DNA of 64,000 nt from Streptomyces massasporeus (GTDB lineage Bacteria; Actinomycetota; Actinomycetes; Streptomycetales; Streptomycetaceae), in the NCBI RefSeq assembly GCF_014648995.1, contig NZ_BMSE01000015.1, positions 62,001 through 126,000 on the forward strand. The letters run 5' to 3'. Under the pieces are notes generated by a model. That model did not search any database. It saw nothing but the letters and a program-made list of their open reading frames with translations, and had not been told where the DNA came from. The position numbers were made by a program, and so were the translations under genes. Shown here one piece after another: positions 35,903-44,488 of this stretch (position 1 is the first letter of the stretch; each line of letters starts with the position of its first letter).

Positions 35903-35950
35903 CCGCACCATCGTTCACGGCATCTTCGCACCATGCGATTGGGAAGCCAT

Positions 35951-36988
35951 ATGCGCTTGGCGACATTTCAGCCCCAGCACGGCGTTCATTGCGAGACGAC
36001 CACCCTCCGCAACATGCTCCACCACGCCGGCGCCGGTATATCCGAAGCCATGCTGTTCGGCCTCGGCCAGGGGATCGACTTCCAATACTGGGACGCTCCG
36101 GATCCTGCTCTCGGCACGCCGATGCTCACCGGCCGGATCGAGCCGGCCCTGCTGTCCCGCAACGCCTGCGCGGCCCTGGGTGTGACCTTGCGTGAATCGC
36201 GGTCACCCGACCCCGAATCGGCTTCCGCCGCAGCGGCGGAACTGCTGGCCGCGGGACACGTCGTGGGAGTGTCCGTCGACATCTTCCACCTCGACTACTT
36301 CTCGTCCCGCAGCCATTTCGCGTCGCACTACATCGCGGTGTACGGGCTCGACGACTCCCTCGCCCACGTCGTCGACACCGATCAGCAGGGTGGGGCACAG
36401 ACCCTTCCGACGGAGTCGCTGCGCCGAGCCCGCGCTTCCGACGAAGGCTTCATGCCGTCGCCCCACCTGCACCTGTACGTCGAGAACCTGCCGGAGCGTG
36501 TCACCACCGACACCGACGCGGTCCTGCGCGAACAGATCTGGAACGCCATCCGGCTGACCGCGGAGCGGATGACCGAGGACCGCGGACCCCGATTCGGTCT
36601 CCGCGCGATGCGGCGGGCCGCTTCCGAGATCGCCGGATGGAGCGACACCCTCGCCTCCCCGGACGAGACGGTGCCGGGTGTCGGCCGCTTCTGGCGCTTC
36701 GCGGGAACAGGCGGAGCGAACTTCCGCAAGCTCTACCGCGAGTTCCTGCTGGAGGCCCGGCAGCGGTACGACGACCCCGAACTCGACTCGTTCGTCGAGG
36801 ACTTCGGCGATGTGCAGCGGCAGTGGGACCAGGCGATCGACCTGCTGACGGCCTACCGCGCCGCGGACGACGGGCGAAGGCGGCTGGAGGCCGTCGCGGC
36901 CCGGCTGGACGCGATCGCCGACGCCGAACAGGCCGTCTTCGAAAGGCTGCTCGTATCGGCCGCCAAACGGGCGGGTGAGCCGGCTTGA
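35951..36988 (+). CDS. BtrH-like acyltransferase-family protein 1
   Basis: This 345-residue protein has an N-terminal BtrH_N-like domain of papain/C39-type fold and a helical C-terminal domain of the DUF4872 kind. Cys14 lies in VHCETTTLRNML and His126 in ASHYIAVYG, as expected for a Cys-His acyl-transfer site. BtrH in butirosin biosynthesis transfers a carrier-bound acyl group to an amine. Here it may form an amide between subunits. Two paralogues occur at 40400 and 60788. ATG 35951 was chosen over the ATG at 35933. Its stop overlaps the TTG start of the next gene. Confidence 0.8.
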   Translation: MRLATFQPQHGVHCETTTLRNMLHHAGAGISEAMLFGLGQGIDFQYWDAPDPALGTPMLTGRIEPALLSRNACAALGVTLRESRSPDPESASAAAAELLAAGHVVGVSVDIFHLDYFSSRSHFASHYIAVYGLDDSLAHVVDTDQQGGAQTLPTESLRRARASDEGFMPSPHLHLYVENLPERVTTDTDAVLREQIWNAIRLTAERMTEDRGPRFGLRAMRRAASEIAGWSDTLASPDETVPGVGRFWRFAGTGGANFRKLYREFLLEARQRYDDPELDSFVEDFGDVQRQWDQAIDLLTAYRAADDGRRRLEAVAARLDAIADAEQAVFERLLVSAAKRAGEPA

Positions 36989-39057
36989 CGACCACCCGGG
37001 CCAGGTCCGTCTGCCGCATGTGCCACGGCGGATGCGGCGCCATAGTCGAACTCGAGGACGGCGTCCCCACCGACATCCACGGGGATCCGGACAATCCCAC
37101 GAGCGAGGGCTACTTCTGCATCAAGGGCAAGGCGTCTCTCGACCTGCTGCGCAGCCCGGACCGGCTGACCACACCACTGGTACGGACCGGCCCGCGCGGC
37201 TCGGGGACGTTCGAGCCGGTCAGTTGGGAAGCCGCCCTCGACCGGATCGCCGGCGAGCTCGCCGCGACCATCGGCCGGCACGGGCCCGAGTCCGTCGTCC
37301 TCGGCCAGGGCACCGACCGCAACTACCAGGAATGGGTGTTCCGGCTCGCCAACGCCATCGGGACGCCCAACGTGGTCGGTCCGGCCCACGTGTGCTTCTA
37401 CCCGCGGGTCATGGCCTCGATCATGACGTACGGCGCCTTCACCTTCTGCGACTACGACGGCGACCCCGAAGTCGTCCTGCTCTGGGGCAGCAACAAGCCG
37501 AGCACCCACTCGGACGGCGTGATCGGCATCAAGCTGCTGCGAGCCGTCGAACGCGGCAGCCGCGTCATCACCGTCGATCCCCGACGGACGCAGACCGCCG
37601 CCCGCTCCGGCCTGCACCTGGCGATCCAGCCGGGCACCGACTGCGCACTGGCCCTCGGCATGATCAAGACCGTCATCGACGAGGGCTGGTACGACCACGA
37701 CTTCGTCGCCGCGCACACCTCCGGGTTCGACGAACTCGCCGCCCACGTGAAGGCGTACGACATCGAGCGGGTCGCGCGGATCACCGGACTCGCCCCCGAG
37801 CTCATCCACGAAGCCACCCGCTCCTACGCCCTGGCATCCCGGGCATGCATCGAGGCCGGAACCGGTCTGTCGCAGAACGAGAACTCCTTCGACACCCACC
37901 GCGCCATCGCCATCCTCGCCGCGATCTGCGGACACATCGACGCCCCCGGCGGCGATGTGATCTGGGAGCCGATGCCGATCGAGGGCCGGCGCGCCTTCCC
38001 CCGCTCGGACCTGCTCCCCGAAGAGCAGGCGAAGAAGCGGATCGGCGGCGACAAGCACAAGATCCTTTCGATGTCGGGCTGGGTCGCGCCGGGAGACCTG
38101 CACGAGGCCATCGTGACCGGGTCGCCGTACCCGATCACCTCCATGCTGATCTTCGGAAGCAACATGCTGGCCTCGCACGAGAACACCGAGCTCGTCCGCG
38201 AGGCGATGAGCAAGCTGGACCTGATCGTCGTGTGCGACCTGTTCATGACGCCGACCGCCCGCTACGCCGACGTCGTCCTGCCGACGTCGAGCTGGCTGGA
38301 GCGGGACCAGATCGTCGAATTCAATTCCTACATCGCGGCCCGGCAGAAGATCGCCACGGTTGACGGCTGCCGCTCGGACGAGGAGATCATCCTCCAGCTC
38401 GCCGAACGGCTCGGCCTGGGCGAGCACTTCTTCCCCTCGCTGGAAGCCGCTCTCGACGCGAAGCTGGCCGGCATCGACCTCACCTGGGAACAGTTCACGA
38501 AGATCGGCTACATCCGGAACGAGAAGCGGTACCGCAAGTACCGCGACGGCGGATTCCGGACCCGGTCCGGACGCGTGAACCTCATGAACCACGGGCTGCG
38601 GGCCATGGGCTACGAGGCGTTCCCGGTCTACCGGCGCCCGCCGGAGCCGGACCCGGCTCTGCCGTACGTGATGACCAGCGCCCATCCGCGCCAGTTCTAC
38701 AACACCGAGTTCCACCAACTCCCGACCACCTCGCGCAGCCAGAGCACGGCGCGGGTGACCGTCCACCCGGACACCGCTGAGCGGGAAGGGCTGACAGACG
38801 GCGAAGAGGTGGACCTCTTCACGCGGGCCGGTGCGCGCGGGGTGCGCATGACGGTCAAGATCTCCGACTCCGTCGCACCGAACGTCGTGATGGCGGACGC
38901 CGGCTGGTGGTATCCGGGCGAGTCCTCGGTCGACGCCTCGCTCAGATCCTCGGTCAATCTCCTGACGGGCAACGACCGTTCCGACGTGCACATGGGGAGC
39001 GCGACGATGAGAGGTGTAGCAGTGGGAATACGGCGGCTGGGGCCGGGCCGTGGCTAG
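36985..39057 (+). CDS. Molybdopterin oxidoreductase (DMSO reductase family)
   Basis: This 690-residue protein is a bis-MGD oxidoreductase. The N-terminus has a [4Fe-4S] motif with cysteines 10, 13, 17 and 45 (CRMCHGGC, GYFCIKGK). The probable Mo ligand is Cys137 in PAHVCFYPRV, and the molybdopterin domains contain LLWGSNKPSTHSDG and VLPTSSWLER. It resembles formate-dehydrogenase and thiosulfate/polysulfide-reductase-like catalytic subunits with no twin-arginine signal, so it works in the cytoplasm. It starts with TTG overlapping the preceding stop (TTGA). Such an enzyme is rare in a natural-product operon; its substrate is unknown and could be a reduced or oxidised aromatic precursor. Confidence 0.88.
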   Translation: MTTTRARSVCRMCHGGCGAIVELEDGVPTDIHGDPDNPTSEGYFCIKGKASLDLLRSPDRLTTPLVRTGPRGSGTFEPVSWEAALDRIAGELAATIGRHGPESVVLGQGTDRNYQEWVFRLANAIGTPNVVGPAHVCFYPRVMASIMTYGAFTFCDYDGDPEVVLLWGSNKPSTHSDGVIGIKLLRAVERGSRVITVDPRRTQTAARSGLHLAIQPGTDCALALGMIKTVIDEGWYDHDFVAAHTSGFDELAAHVKAYDIERVARITGLAPELIHEATRSYALASRACIEAGTGLSQNENSFDTHRAIAILAAICGHIDAPGGDVIWEPMPIEGRRAFPRSDLLPEEQAKKRIGGDKHKILSMSGWVAPGDLHEAIVTGSPYPITSMLIFGSNMLASHENTELVREAMSKLDLIVVCDLFMTPTARYADVVLPTSSWLERDQIVEFNSYIAARQKIATVDGCRSDEEIILQLAERLGLGEHFFPSLEAALDAKLAGIDLTWEQFTKIGYIRNEKRYRKYRDGGFRTRSGRVNLMNHGLRAMGYEAFPVYRRPPEPDPALPYVMTSAHPRQFYNTEFHQLPTTSRSQSTARVTVHPDTAEREGLTDGEEVDLFTRAGARGVRMTVKISDSVAPNVVMADAGWWYPGESSVDASLRSSVNLLTGNDRSDVHMGSATMRGVAVGIRRLGPGRG

Positions 39058-39739
39058 CGCGCGGGGCACCGTCGCCGCCCGGGTGCCGGAGACCGACGAG
39101 GGCCTGCAGGGCGACGAACTGGCCCTCAAATACGACGAGATGCAACGTCACATCCGGGACAACGGCTGGCTCCAGGAGAAGATCGACGACATCCTGGCCG
39201 CCGGGATCACCACCGGCGAGGTCCTGGAGCTGGGATGCGGCCCGGGCTACCTCGGCCTGGAATGGCTCACCCAGGCCGAGGACTCCGCCCGGCTCGTCGC
39301 CCTCGACATCTCACCGGCGATGCTCCGTCGGGCGGGCATCAACGCAGGCGGCTACGGCGTCTCCGAGCGATGCGCCTACGAATGCGGCACCGTCCTGGCC
39401 CTGCCGTTCGAGGACGACCGCTTCGACCACGTCATCAGCGCGTCCTCACTGCACGAATGGGCGGATCCGGTGACCGCCCTGTCGGAGATGCACCGCGTGC
39501 TCAGGCCGGGCGGCCGGTACTGCGTCTCCGATCTGCGCAGGGACGTCGACCGGACGACGTTCCAGTTCATGAAGGCGAACATCGCGGCCGACATGCGCCC
39601 CGGCTTCCGCACCTCGATCCGGTCCGCGTACGTCAAGAGCGAGATCGAAGAGCTGCTGCGCGGCACCGCGCTCGACACGGCCGTCGTGACGGAAGTGCAG
39701 ATGGGGATCGTCATCACGGGCAGGAAGGAAGCGCCATGA
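39050..39739 (+). CDS. Class I SAM-dependent methyltransferase
   Basis: This 229-residue methyltransferase has motif I VLELGCGPGYLG and the acidic strand end ALDISPAMLRRA. The post-motif region ALPFEDDRFDHVISASSLHE is typical of UbiE/SAM methyltransferases acting on small molecules. It starts with GTG overlapping the molybdopterin gene by eight bases and ends overlapping the next gene (ATGA). A C-, N- or O-methylation role in the pathway is plausible but unassigned. It differs from the second methyltransferase at 56979, which has a degenerate SAM motif. Confidence 0.85.
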   Translation: MASARGTVAARVPETDEGLQGDELALKYDEMQRHIRDNGWLQEKIDDILAAGITTGEVLELGCGPGYLGLEWLTQAEDSARLVALDISPAMLRRAGINAGGYGVSERCAYECGTVLALPFEDDRFDHVISASSLHEWADPVTALSEMHRVLRPGGRYCVSDLRRDVDRTTFQFMKANIAADMRPGFRTSIRSAYVKSEIEELLRGTALDTAVVTEVQMGIVITGRKEAP

Positions 39740-40413
39740 ACGCACTCGCGGGAAGTTCGCCGGCCATCACCGCCACGCGCGACGGGCGCTTCCCCGACCG
39801 CGCCGGCTTCGGCCGGGCCTGGGAGGAGATCCTCCGGACGTCGAGCGCCTGGCGGGACCTCGACTGCGGGCAGTACCTGTCGGCCTGGTGCGGATACGCG
39901 CCGGAGCACGTCGTCGAGAAGTTCGCCGGGGTCAACCACGTCGGCATCTACATGGGCGACTACGACGTCGACGACGAGGTGTTCGGCTGGAACGCCCACC
40001 TGAACGACCTCCGGGCCTCCGGCGAGATCACCACCGTCGAGATGGGGCCATCGTACATCTCGCCCCGGCAGTACGGCACGCCGGGATGGTGGAACTCGAT
40101 CGCCCTCGCCGACGGACGGGTCATCGAGATGTTCGCCTGCCGCCGCTTCGGCCCCTGGGCGGACCGCCCCGCCGGAGAGCGGGGACGGCTCATGTCGCAC
40201 GTCGCCATCGACGTGCACACCGACGCCGACGTCCGCTACCTCCTGGACGTCCTCGACCGGGACGTCGACCACCTCGAGAACATCGCGTTCACCGAGGCGG
40301 ACGAACTCGGCCACACCTACGGGCACCTGCGCAACAACGACAGCGGTTCCGTGCTCGAGATCGTCTACGAGGCGCCGCGCGGCGGATCGGGGCACGGCGA
40401 TGGCGGTCATTGA
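39736..40413 (+). CDS. Vicinal-oxygen-chelate (glyoxalase/extradiol-type) fold protein
   Basis: This 225-residue protein shows two beta-alpha-beta-beta-beta modules. The first is NHVGIYMGDY ending in VIEMFACRRF, the second LMSHVAIDVH ending in VLEIVYEAPR. Each module supplies His and Glu at the expected metal-binding places, so it may bind Fe(II) or another divalent ion. Members include extradiol dioxygenases, glyoxalases and antibiotic-binding resistance proteins. Lying in a tyrosine/indole-type pathway, an oxygenase or a drug-binding role are both possible. The start ATG overlaps the preceding stop. Confidence 0.72.
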   Translation: MNALAGSSPAITATRDGRFPDRAGFGRAWEEILRTSSAWRDLDCGQYLSAWCGYAPEHVVEKFAGVNHVGIYMGDYDVDDEVFGWNAHLNDLRASGEITTVEMGPSYISPRQYGTPGWWNSIALADGRVIEMFACRRFGPWADRPAGERGRLMSHVAIDVHTDADVRYLLDVLDRDVDHLENIAFTEADELGHTYGHLRNNDSGSVLEIVYEAPRGGSGHGDGGH

Positions 40414-41386
40414 GATCTCGCCGCACTCCGGCGAACACTGCGAATCCACCGCGCTGCTCAACATGCTCCGCAACCACGACATCGAGCTGAGCGAGCCGCT
40501 GATCTTCGGGCTGGGACAGGGGCTGTCGTTCCTGTACTGGCACTCGAAGCAGATGCCGAGCCCGTTCCTCGCCGGCCGGGTCAAACCCGACCACCTCATG
40601 CGCAACGTGGCGGACGCGCTCTCCCTGGAGCTGCGGGCGCAGGAGACGTCCTCACCGGCGAAGGCCGAGGCCACGCTGATCGAGGCTCTCGACGAGGGCG
40701 ATGTGGTGGGCCTCAAACTCGACCGCTACCACCTCGACTACGCGCGGGAGAACCACCACTTCGCCGCGCACTACGTCGCCTGCATCGGCTACGAGGACGA
40801 CAGGTTCGTCGTCGTCGAGACCCGGTCGCTCGGCGTCCAGTCGACCTCGCGGGAGAGCATGGCCCGGGCCCGGTCCGCGAAGGGACCGATGTCCTCGCGC
40901 CACCTGTCGGTCCGGGTGGACCCGCGCGGGTACGACGAGTCGATCCTCGCCAAGGCCTGCCGGACCTCGATCCTGGCCGCCGCGCAGGACTTCCTGAGCC
41001 CGCCGATCACCAACATGGGATTCAAGGGGATCGCGAAGGCCGGCTCCCTGATGCGCGGGTGGCACGACAAGCTCGACCGTCCCGTCGAGGCGATGAGCGC
41101 CGTCGGCACCAGCATGGAGGAAGGCGGAACGGGCGGCGGACTCTTCCGGACGCTGTGGGCGCAGTTCCTGGAGGAGGCGCACGAGCTGACCGGCGTCGAG
41201 GCCTACGACGAGCTCGCCGTCGAGTACCGCCGCATCGCCAAGCGCTGGACGGACGTGGCGAACCTGCTGCGCGACGCCGACGAAGCCGGTGCCCGGCGCT
41301 CACTCGACGACGCCGCCTCGATCGTCAGCAGCCTGGCGGCCGAGGAACGTACGGCGATGGCGAGGCTGGAGGAGGCGTCCCGATGA
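40400..41386 (+). CDS. BtrH-like acyltransferase-family protein 2
   Basis: This 328-residue paralogue of the gene at 35951 shares the order Cys14 in EHCESTALLNML, EPLIFGLGQGLSFLYW, His124 in AAHYVACIG and the helical C-terminal domain. The active-site Cys and His are both present. It starts 14 bases inside the preceding gene. Together with copy 1 it may serve one of the two amide-bond-forming steps expected for a three-subunit product, or the pair may form a heteromer. Confidence 0.8.
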   Translation: MAVIEISPHSGEHCESTALLNMLRNHDIELSEPLIFGLGQGLSFLYWHSKQMPSPFLAGRVKPDHLMRNVADALSLELRAQETSSPAKAEATLIEALDEGDVVGLKLDRYHLDYARENHHFAAHYVACIGYEDDRFVVVETRSLGVQSTSRESMARARSAKGPMSSRHLSVRVDPRGYDESILAKACRTSILAAAQDFLSPPITNMGFKGIAKAGSLMRGWHDKLDRPVEAMSAVGTSMEEGGTGGGLFRTLWAQFLEEAHELTGVEAYDELAVEYRRIAKRWTDVANLLRDADEAGARRSLDDAASIVSSLAAEERTAMARLEEASR

Positions 41387-42762
41387 CCAGGCTCGCCCGG
41401 CCGGCCGGCCACGACCCGCGCGGCACACTCCGCGACACCCTCGTCTCCCGCGTCGACATCGCGCGCAAGGTCGCCGTGGTCACCTCACTGGACCGGCCGG
41501 CGCTCGACGCCTGGGCCGCTCAGGCGCTCTCCGCGACCGTGGAGCACGCCTGCCGCAACTCACCGTTCTACACCGACTTCGTCCCGGCCGAGGTCGCCCG
41601 GGCCGTCGCACAGGGCCGTCCGCACGCCTTCGAGGCCCTTCCCTTCACGACGCGCGAACATCTCGCCGCCGCCTACCCGCTCGGCATGCTCGCCGTGCCC
41701 CGGCGTGAGGTGATCCGGTTCGACGAGAGTTCCGGTACCGGCAACGGGCGCCCCATCGCCGCGTTCTTCACGATGGCGGACTGGCTGGAGAACAACCTCA
41801 CCGTCGCCGGGCTGCTCGCCGCCGTCCTGGACGAGCGGGACGTCGCGGCCATCGCCGTCCCGTACGAGCTGGCCGGGGTGGGCCAGGACCTCGACCGTGC
41901 GATCGAGATCCTCGGCTGCACCATCGTGCCGCTCGGCGCGGCCTCACCGTCCTGCACCCCGGACCGGATGGTCGACGCCCTGCTGCGGTCCGGCGCCACC
42001 ACCCTGGTGTGCTCCGGAACGCGCGCCCTGTTCCTCGGCGAGATCGCCCGCCGCCGAGGCATAGACCCGCGGCGCGACCTCGCCGTCTCGAAGATCCTCA
42101 TGGCGGGGGAGGGCGCGTCGCCGGCCAAGAAGCGGCGCCTGGCCGACCAGTGGGACGCCGTCGCGTACTCGATGTTCGGCATGACCGAGACCAATACGCT
42201 GGCCATGTTCTGCCGCGAGCGCGAACTGCACCTGGTCGAGACACGGACGTTCTTCGAGGTGGTCGATCCGGGATCCGGCGAGCGGCTGCCGGACGGCTCC
42301 GTCGGCGAACTGGCCGTGACGACGCTGGCGAGCCGGGCCATGCCGCTGCTGCGGTACCGCACCGGTGACGTGTGCCGGATCGAGGCGGCGCCGTGCACCT
42401 GCGGCTCCCCGCTGCGCCGGCTGCAGCACCGCGGCCGGATCGGCGACCGGATCCCGCTCGGGGAGCGCTGGACCTCCCAACTGGAGGTCGAGGACATCGT
42501 CCTGGGCGCCATGACCACCGAGCCGTACTACTTCGCCTTCGACATCGACGGCGATGCCCTTCAGATCGCTCTACCGCCGACCGGCGCCGACGACGCGACC
42601 CGCAAATCGATCGAGGCCGCGGTCCGTGACCGCCTCGGAGCGGCCACCCGGTTCCGCGTGCTGGACACCGAACGGTTCGAGACGGCGCTGCGGACCTCGG
42701 CCAAACCGACGATGCGCAACTTCAGTGCCTACGGGGGAGGAGGGACTGCCGGTGAGGGTTGA
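41383..42762 (+). CDS. PaaK-type adenylating (CoA) ligase
   Basis: This 459-residue member of the phenylacetate-CoA ligase family has P-loop-like SSGTGNGRP (about 116-124), MFGMTET, and RYRTGD with a downstream CTCGSP segment. All major adenylation motifs are present, so it can probably activate an aromatic carboxylate as acyl-AMP and transfer it to CoA or another acceptor. A benzodipyrrole or indole carboxylic acid is a fitting substrate in this cluster. The start ATG overlaps the preceding stop, and GGAGGAGG is just upstream. A shortened relative is at 49014. Confidence 0.86.
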   Translation: MTRLARPAGHDPRGTLRDTLVSRVDIARKVAVVTSLDRPALDAWAAQALSATVEHACRNSPFYTDFVPAEVARAVAQGRPHAFEALPFTTREHLAAAYPLGMLAVPRREVIRFDESSGTGNGRPIAAFFTMADWLENNLTVAGLLAAVLDERDVAAIAVPYELAGVGQDLDRAIEILGCTIVPLGAASPSCTPDRMVDALLRSGATTLVCSGTRALFLGEIARRRGIDPRRDLAVSKILMAGEGASPAKKRRLADQWDAVAYSMFGMTETNTLAMFCRERELHLVETRTFFEVVDPGSGERLPDGSVGELAVTTLASRAMPLLRYRTGDVCRIEAAPCTCGSPLRRLQHRGRIGDRIPLGERWTSQLEVEDIVLGAMTTEPYYFAFDIDGDALQIALPPTGADDATRKSIEAAVRDRLGAATRFRVLDTERFETALRTSAKPTMRNFSAYGGGGTAGEG

Positions 42763-43000
42763 ACTGCCGCTTCCCACGCGCATTCCGATCGACGGGCGCT
42801 TCGAGATCGATGACACGTGCATCGACTGCAAGCTCTGCAACGACCTGGCGCCCGACAACTTCGACGCGGACCTCGACAACGACGTCCACTACGTGTGCAA
42901 ACAGCCCGATACGTCCGACGAGCTCGAGCGGGTCCTCGACGCGTTCGAATCCTGCCCCACCGAATCGATCCGGTACTCAGCGGCACCCAGCGGGGAGTGA
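42752..43000 (+). CDS. Single-cluster ferredoxin
   Basis: This 82-residue acidic ferredoxin has cysteines in CIDCKLCND and a remote ESCPTESI, the CxxCxxC...CP pattern of a single [3Fe-4S]/[4Fe-4S] cluster. It is a likely electron donor for a cluster oxygenase, most simply the heme protein encoded directly after it, or the molybdopterin or radical SAM enzymes. The GTG start at 42752 has a GGGAGGAGGG site and overlaps the ligase gene by 11 bases. No P450 gene is present in the cluster part seen here. Confidence 0.88.
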   Translation: MRVELPLPTRIPIDGRFEIDDTCIDCKLCNDLAPDNFDADLDNDVHYVCKQPDTSDELERVLDAFESCPTESIRYSAAPSGE

Positions 43001-43007
43001 TGGCGCA

Positions 43008-44477
43008 ATGTCAAGCCTGGACGATCCAGTGGAAGCCGACATGTGCGCCGGCCGACGGCAGATGACCGCACTGGGCCCGGTGGCCGAGAGCTACGACCAG
43101 CTGCACCGCATCGACCTGCTCGGCGAGGCGCGGGCCGCACGAGGAGTGCCGGAGGGCACGTACGACTCGACGGTGTGCGCCGTCCTCCAGGCGTCCGAGG
43201 TATGTCTGCTCAACCTGGCACGGCTGGCGAACAGGACCCAGGCGTGCCTGCTGGCCGACGACATCCCGACCGCCTCCCGCTATGTCCAGTGGGCCGTCGG
43301 GTTCCACCGGTTGCTGCGCAGGCTCGGCACGGTGATGTGCGGCGCCCGCGGCATCTACGGAGCCGGCGTGTCCGCGGGGGCCACGGCCGTCAGCATCTCC
43401 GAGTCCGCCGGCTACGCGGCCTACGTCGACGCCCTCCGGGGACTGGAGGACGTCGCCAAGGGCTCGCTGCTGGCCGGCGCACCCGAGCTGACCCGCTCCA
43501 CCATCGCCACCAGGAGCATCGACGACTCGCTGTACCGCGTTCTGCACGGCATCCGGATCGGCTGCCACGACGCCACCAAGTGGGAGAGCGACCTCACCTC
43601 CGTGCCCATCGGGGTGAGCCGGAGCACCGACGAGCTGATCTCCGCCGAGACACTGGCGCGGGCGGTCGCCGCGACCGAGCTGAACGCGGACACCCTGCAC
43701 GGCGAGTTCGTCGCCCTCCACCAGGTCCCGGAGATCCTCTGCGCCGAGGCGAACGACCATCTCGAGGTCGCGATCCGCGCCATCCGCGCGTCGGCGCTGA
43801 GCCGGGCGGCGCAGCACCTGACGGCCTGCCGGGAGCTGCTCGATCCGGTGGTCGACGCACAGCGGGTGATGGCCGAACACCTGGCCACCGGGGAGTACCA
43901 CGAGTTCCGGACCAATCTGGGACCCGCGAGCGGTACGCACTCGCTGTCGATCAAGCAGCACATGTTCCGGGACCTGTTCAAGCACATGTGGAACGACCTC
44001 GAAGCCTGGCTGAGCTCGCTCGGCGGGGCGTCGCTCGAGGAGACCGTCCGGGACATCGACGCACGCCGCCACGACGACCCGGAAGGCTGGCTGCGGCACA
44101 CCGTGGTCGACCAGGCGTTCAAGCTGCACTCCGCCCACCAGCAGTGGCGTCACGAGCATCTGCACATGCCCCGCAACTGCCTGGGCAGCGGCGGCACCAA
44201 ATCCATGATCGGCATCCCGGACGGGCCCCAGGCGGTCTACAAGATGCGGGACGCGGCCAACGCCCAGCACGCACTGGCCACGATCCACCGGGCACGCCGG
44301 ACGCCCCTGACGAACGCCGTGCCGGACTCGCCCATGGTCAAGCTCATCACCGATCCCAGCTCCCTCGACTCCGAACTGATGCGGGTCGTGGGCGAGGCGA
44401 CACGCGAGTACTTCCCCCAGGTGCAAGAGCAGAGCTACCAGCCGTTCCGGTCCGGTGCGGCCGAGCGGAACCCGTAG
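43008..44477 (+). CDS. Tryptophan-dioxygenase-superfamily heme protein (PrnB/TDO-like)
   Basis: This is a 489-residue, largely helical protein. Near residues 375-395, QWRHEHLHMPRNCLGSGGTK matches the heme-binding segment of tryptophan 2,3-dioxygenases (WRxxH...GxGG), with the probable proximal His in WRHEH. HMWNDLEAWL and the overall length resemble larger family members of the heme-dependent aromatic oxygenase group (PrnB, MarE, tyrosine hydroxylases). It may oxygenate an indole or catechol intermediate. The preceding ferredoxin gene, eight bases away, may provide electrons. The ATG at 43008 was chosen as the first ATG after the ferredoxin stop. Confidence 0.72.
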   Translation: MSSLDDPVEADMCAGRRQMTALGPVAESYDQLHRIDLLGEARAARGVPEGTYDSTVCAVLQASEVCLLNLARLANRTQACLLADDIPTASRYVQWAVGFHRLLRRLGTVMCGARGIYGAGVSAGATAVSISESAGYAAYVDALRGLEDVAKGSLLAGAPELTRSTIATRSIDDSLYRVLHGIRIGCHDATKWESDLTSVPIGVSRSTDELISAETLARAVAATELNADTLHGEFVALHQVPEILCAEANDHLEVAIRAIRASALSRAAQHLTACRELLDPVVDAQRVMAEHLATGEYHEFRTNLGPASGTHSLSIKQHMFRDLFKHMWNDLEAWLSSLGGASLEETVRDIDARRHDDPEGWLRHTVVDQAFKLHSAHQQWRHEHLHMPRNCLGSGGTKSMIGIPDGPQAVYKMRDAANAQHALATIHRARRTPLTNAVPDSPMVKLITDPSSLDSELMRVVGEATREYFPQVQEQSYQPFRSGAAERNP

Positions 44478-44488
44478 GAGCGCGGACG

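Noticed and set aside
36853-39129. Minus-strand open frame of more than 750 codons opposite the molybdopterin gene
   Set aside because: The plus strand encodes a complete molybdopterin oxidoreductase there; the antisense frame is low-complexity and has no domain.
43043-44488. N-terminal extension of the HpaB frame
   Set aside because: These codons are an out-of-frame reading of the TDO-like gene; the HpaB homology begins after the GTG at 44489.
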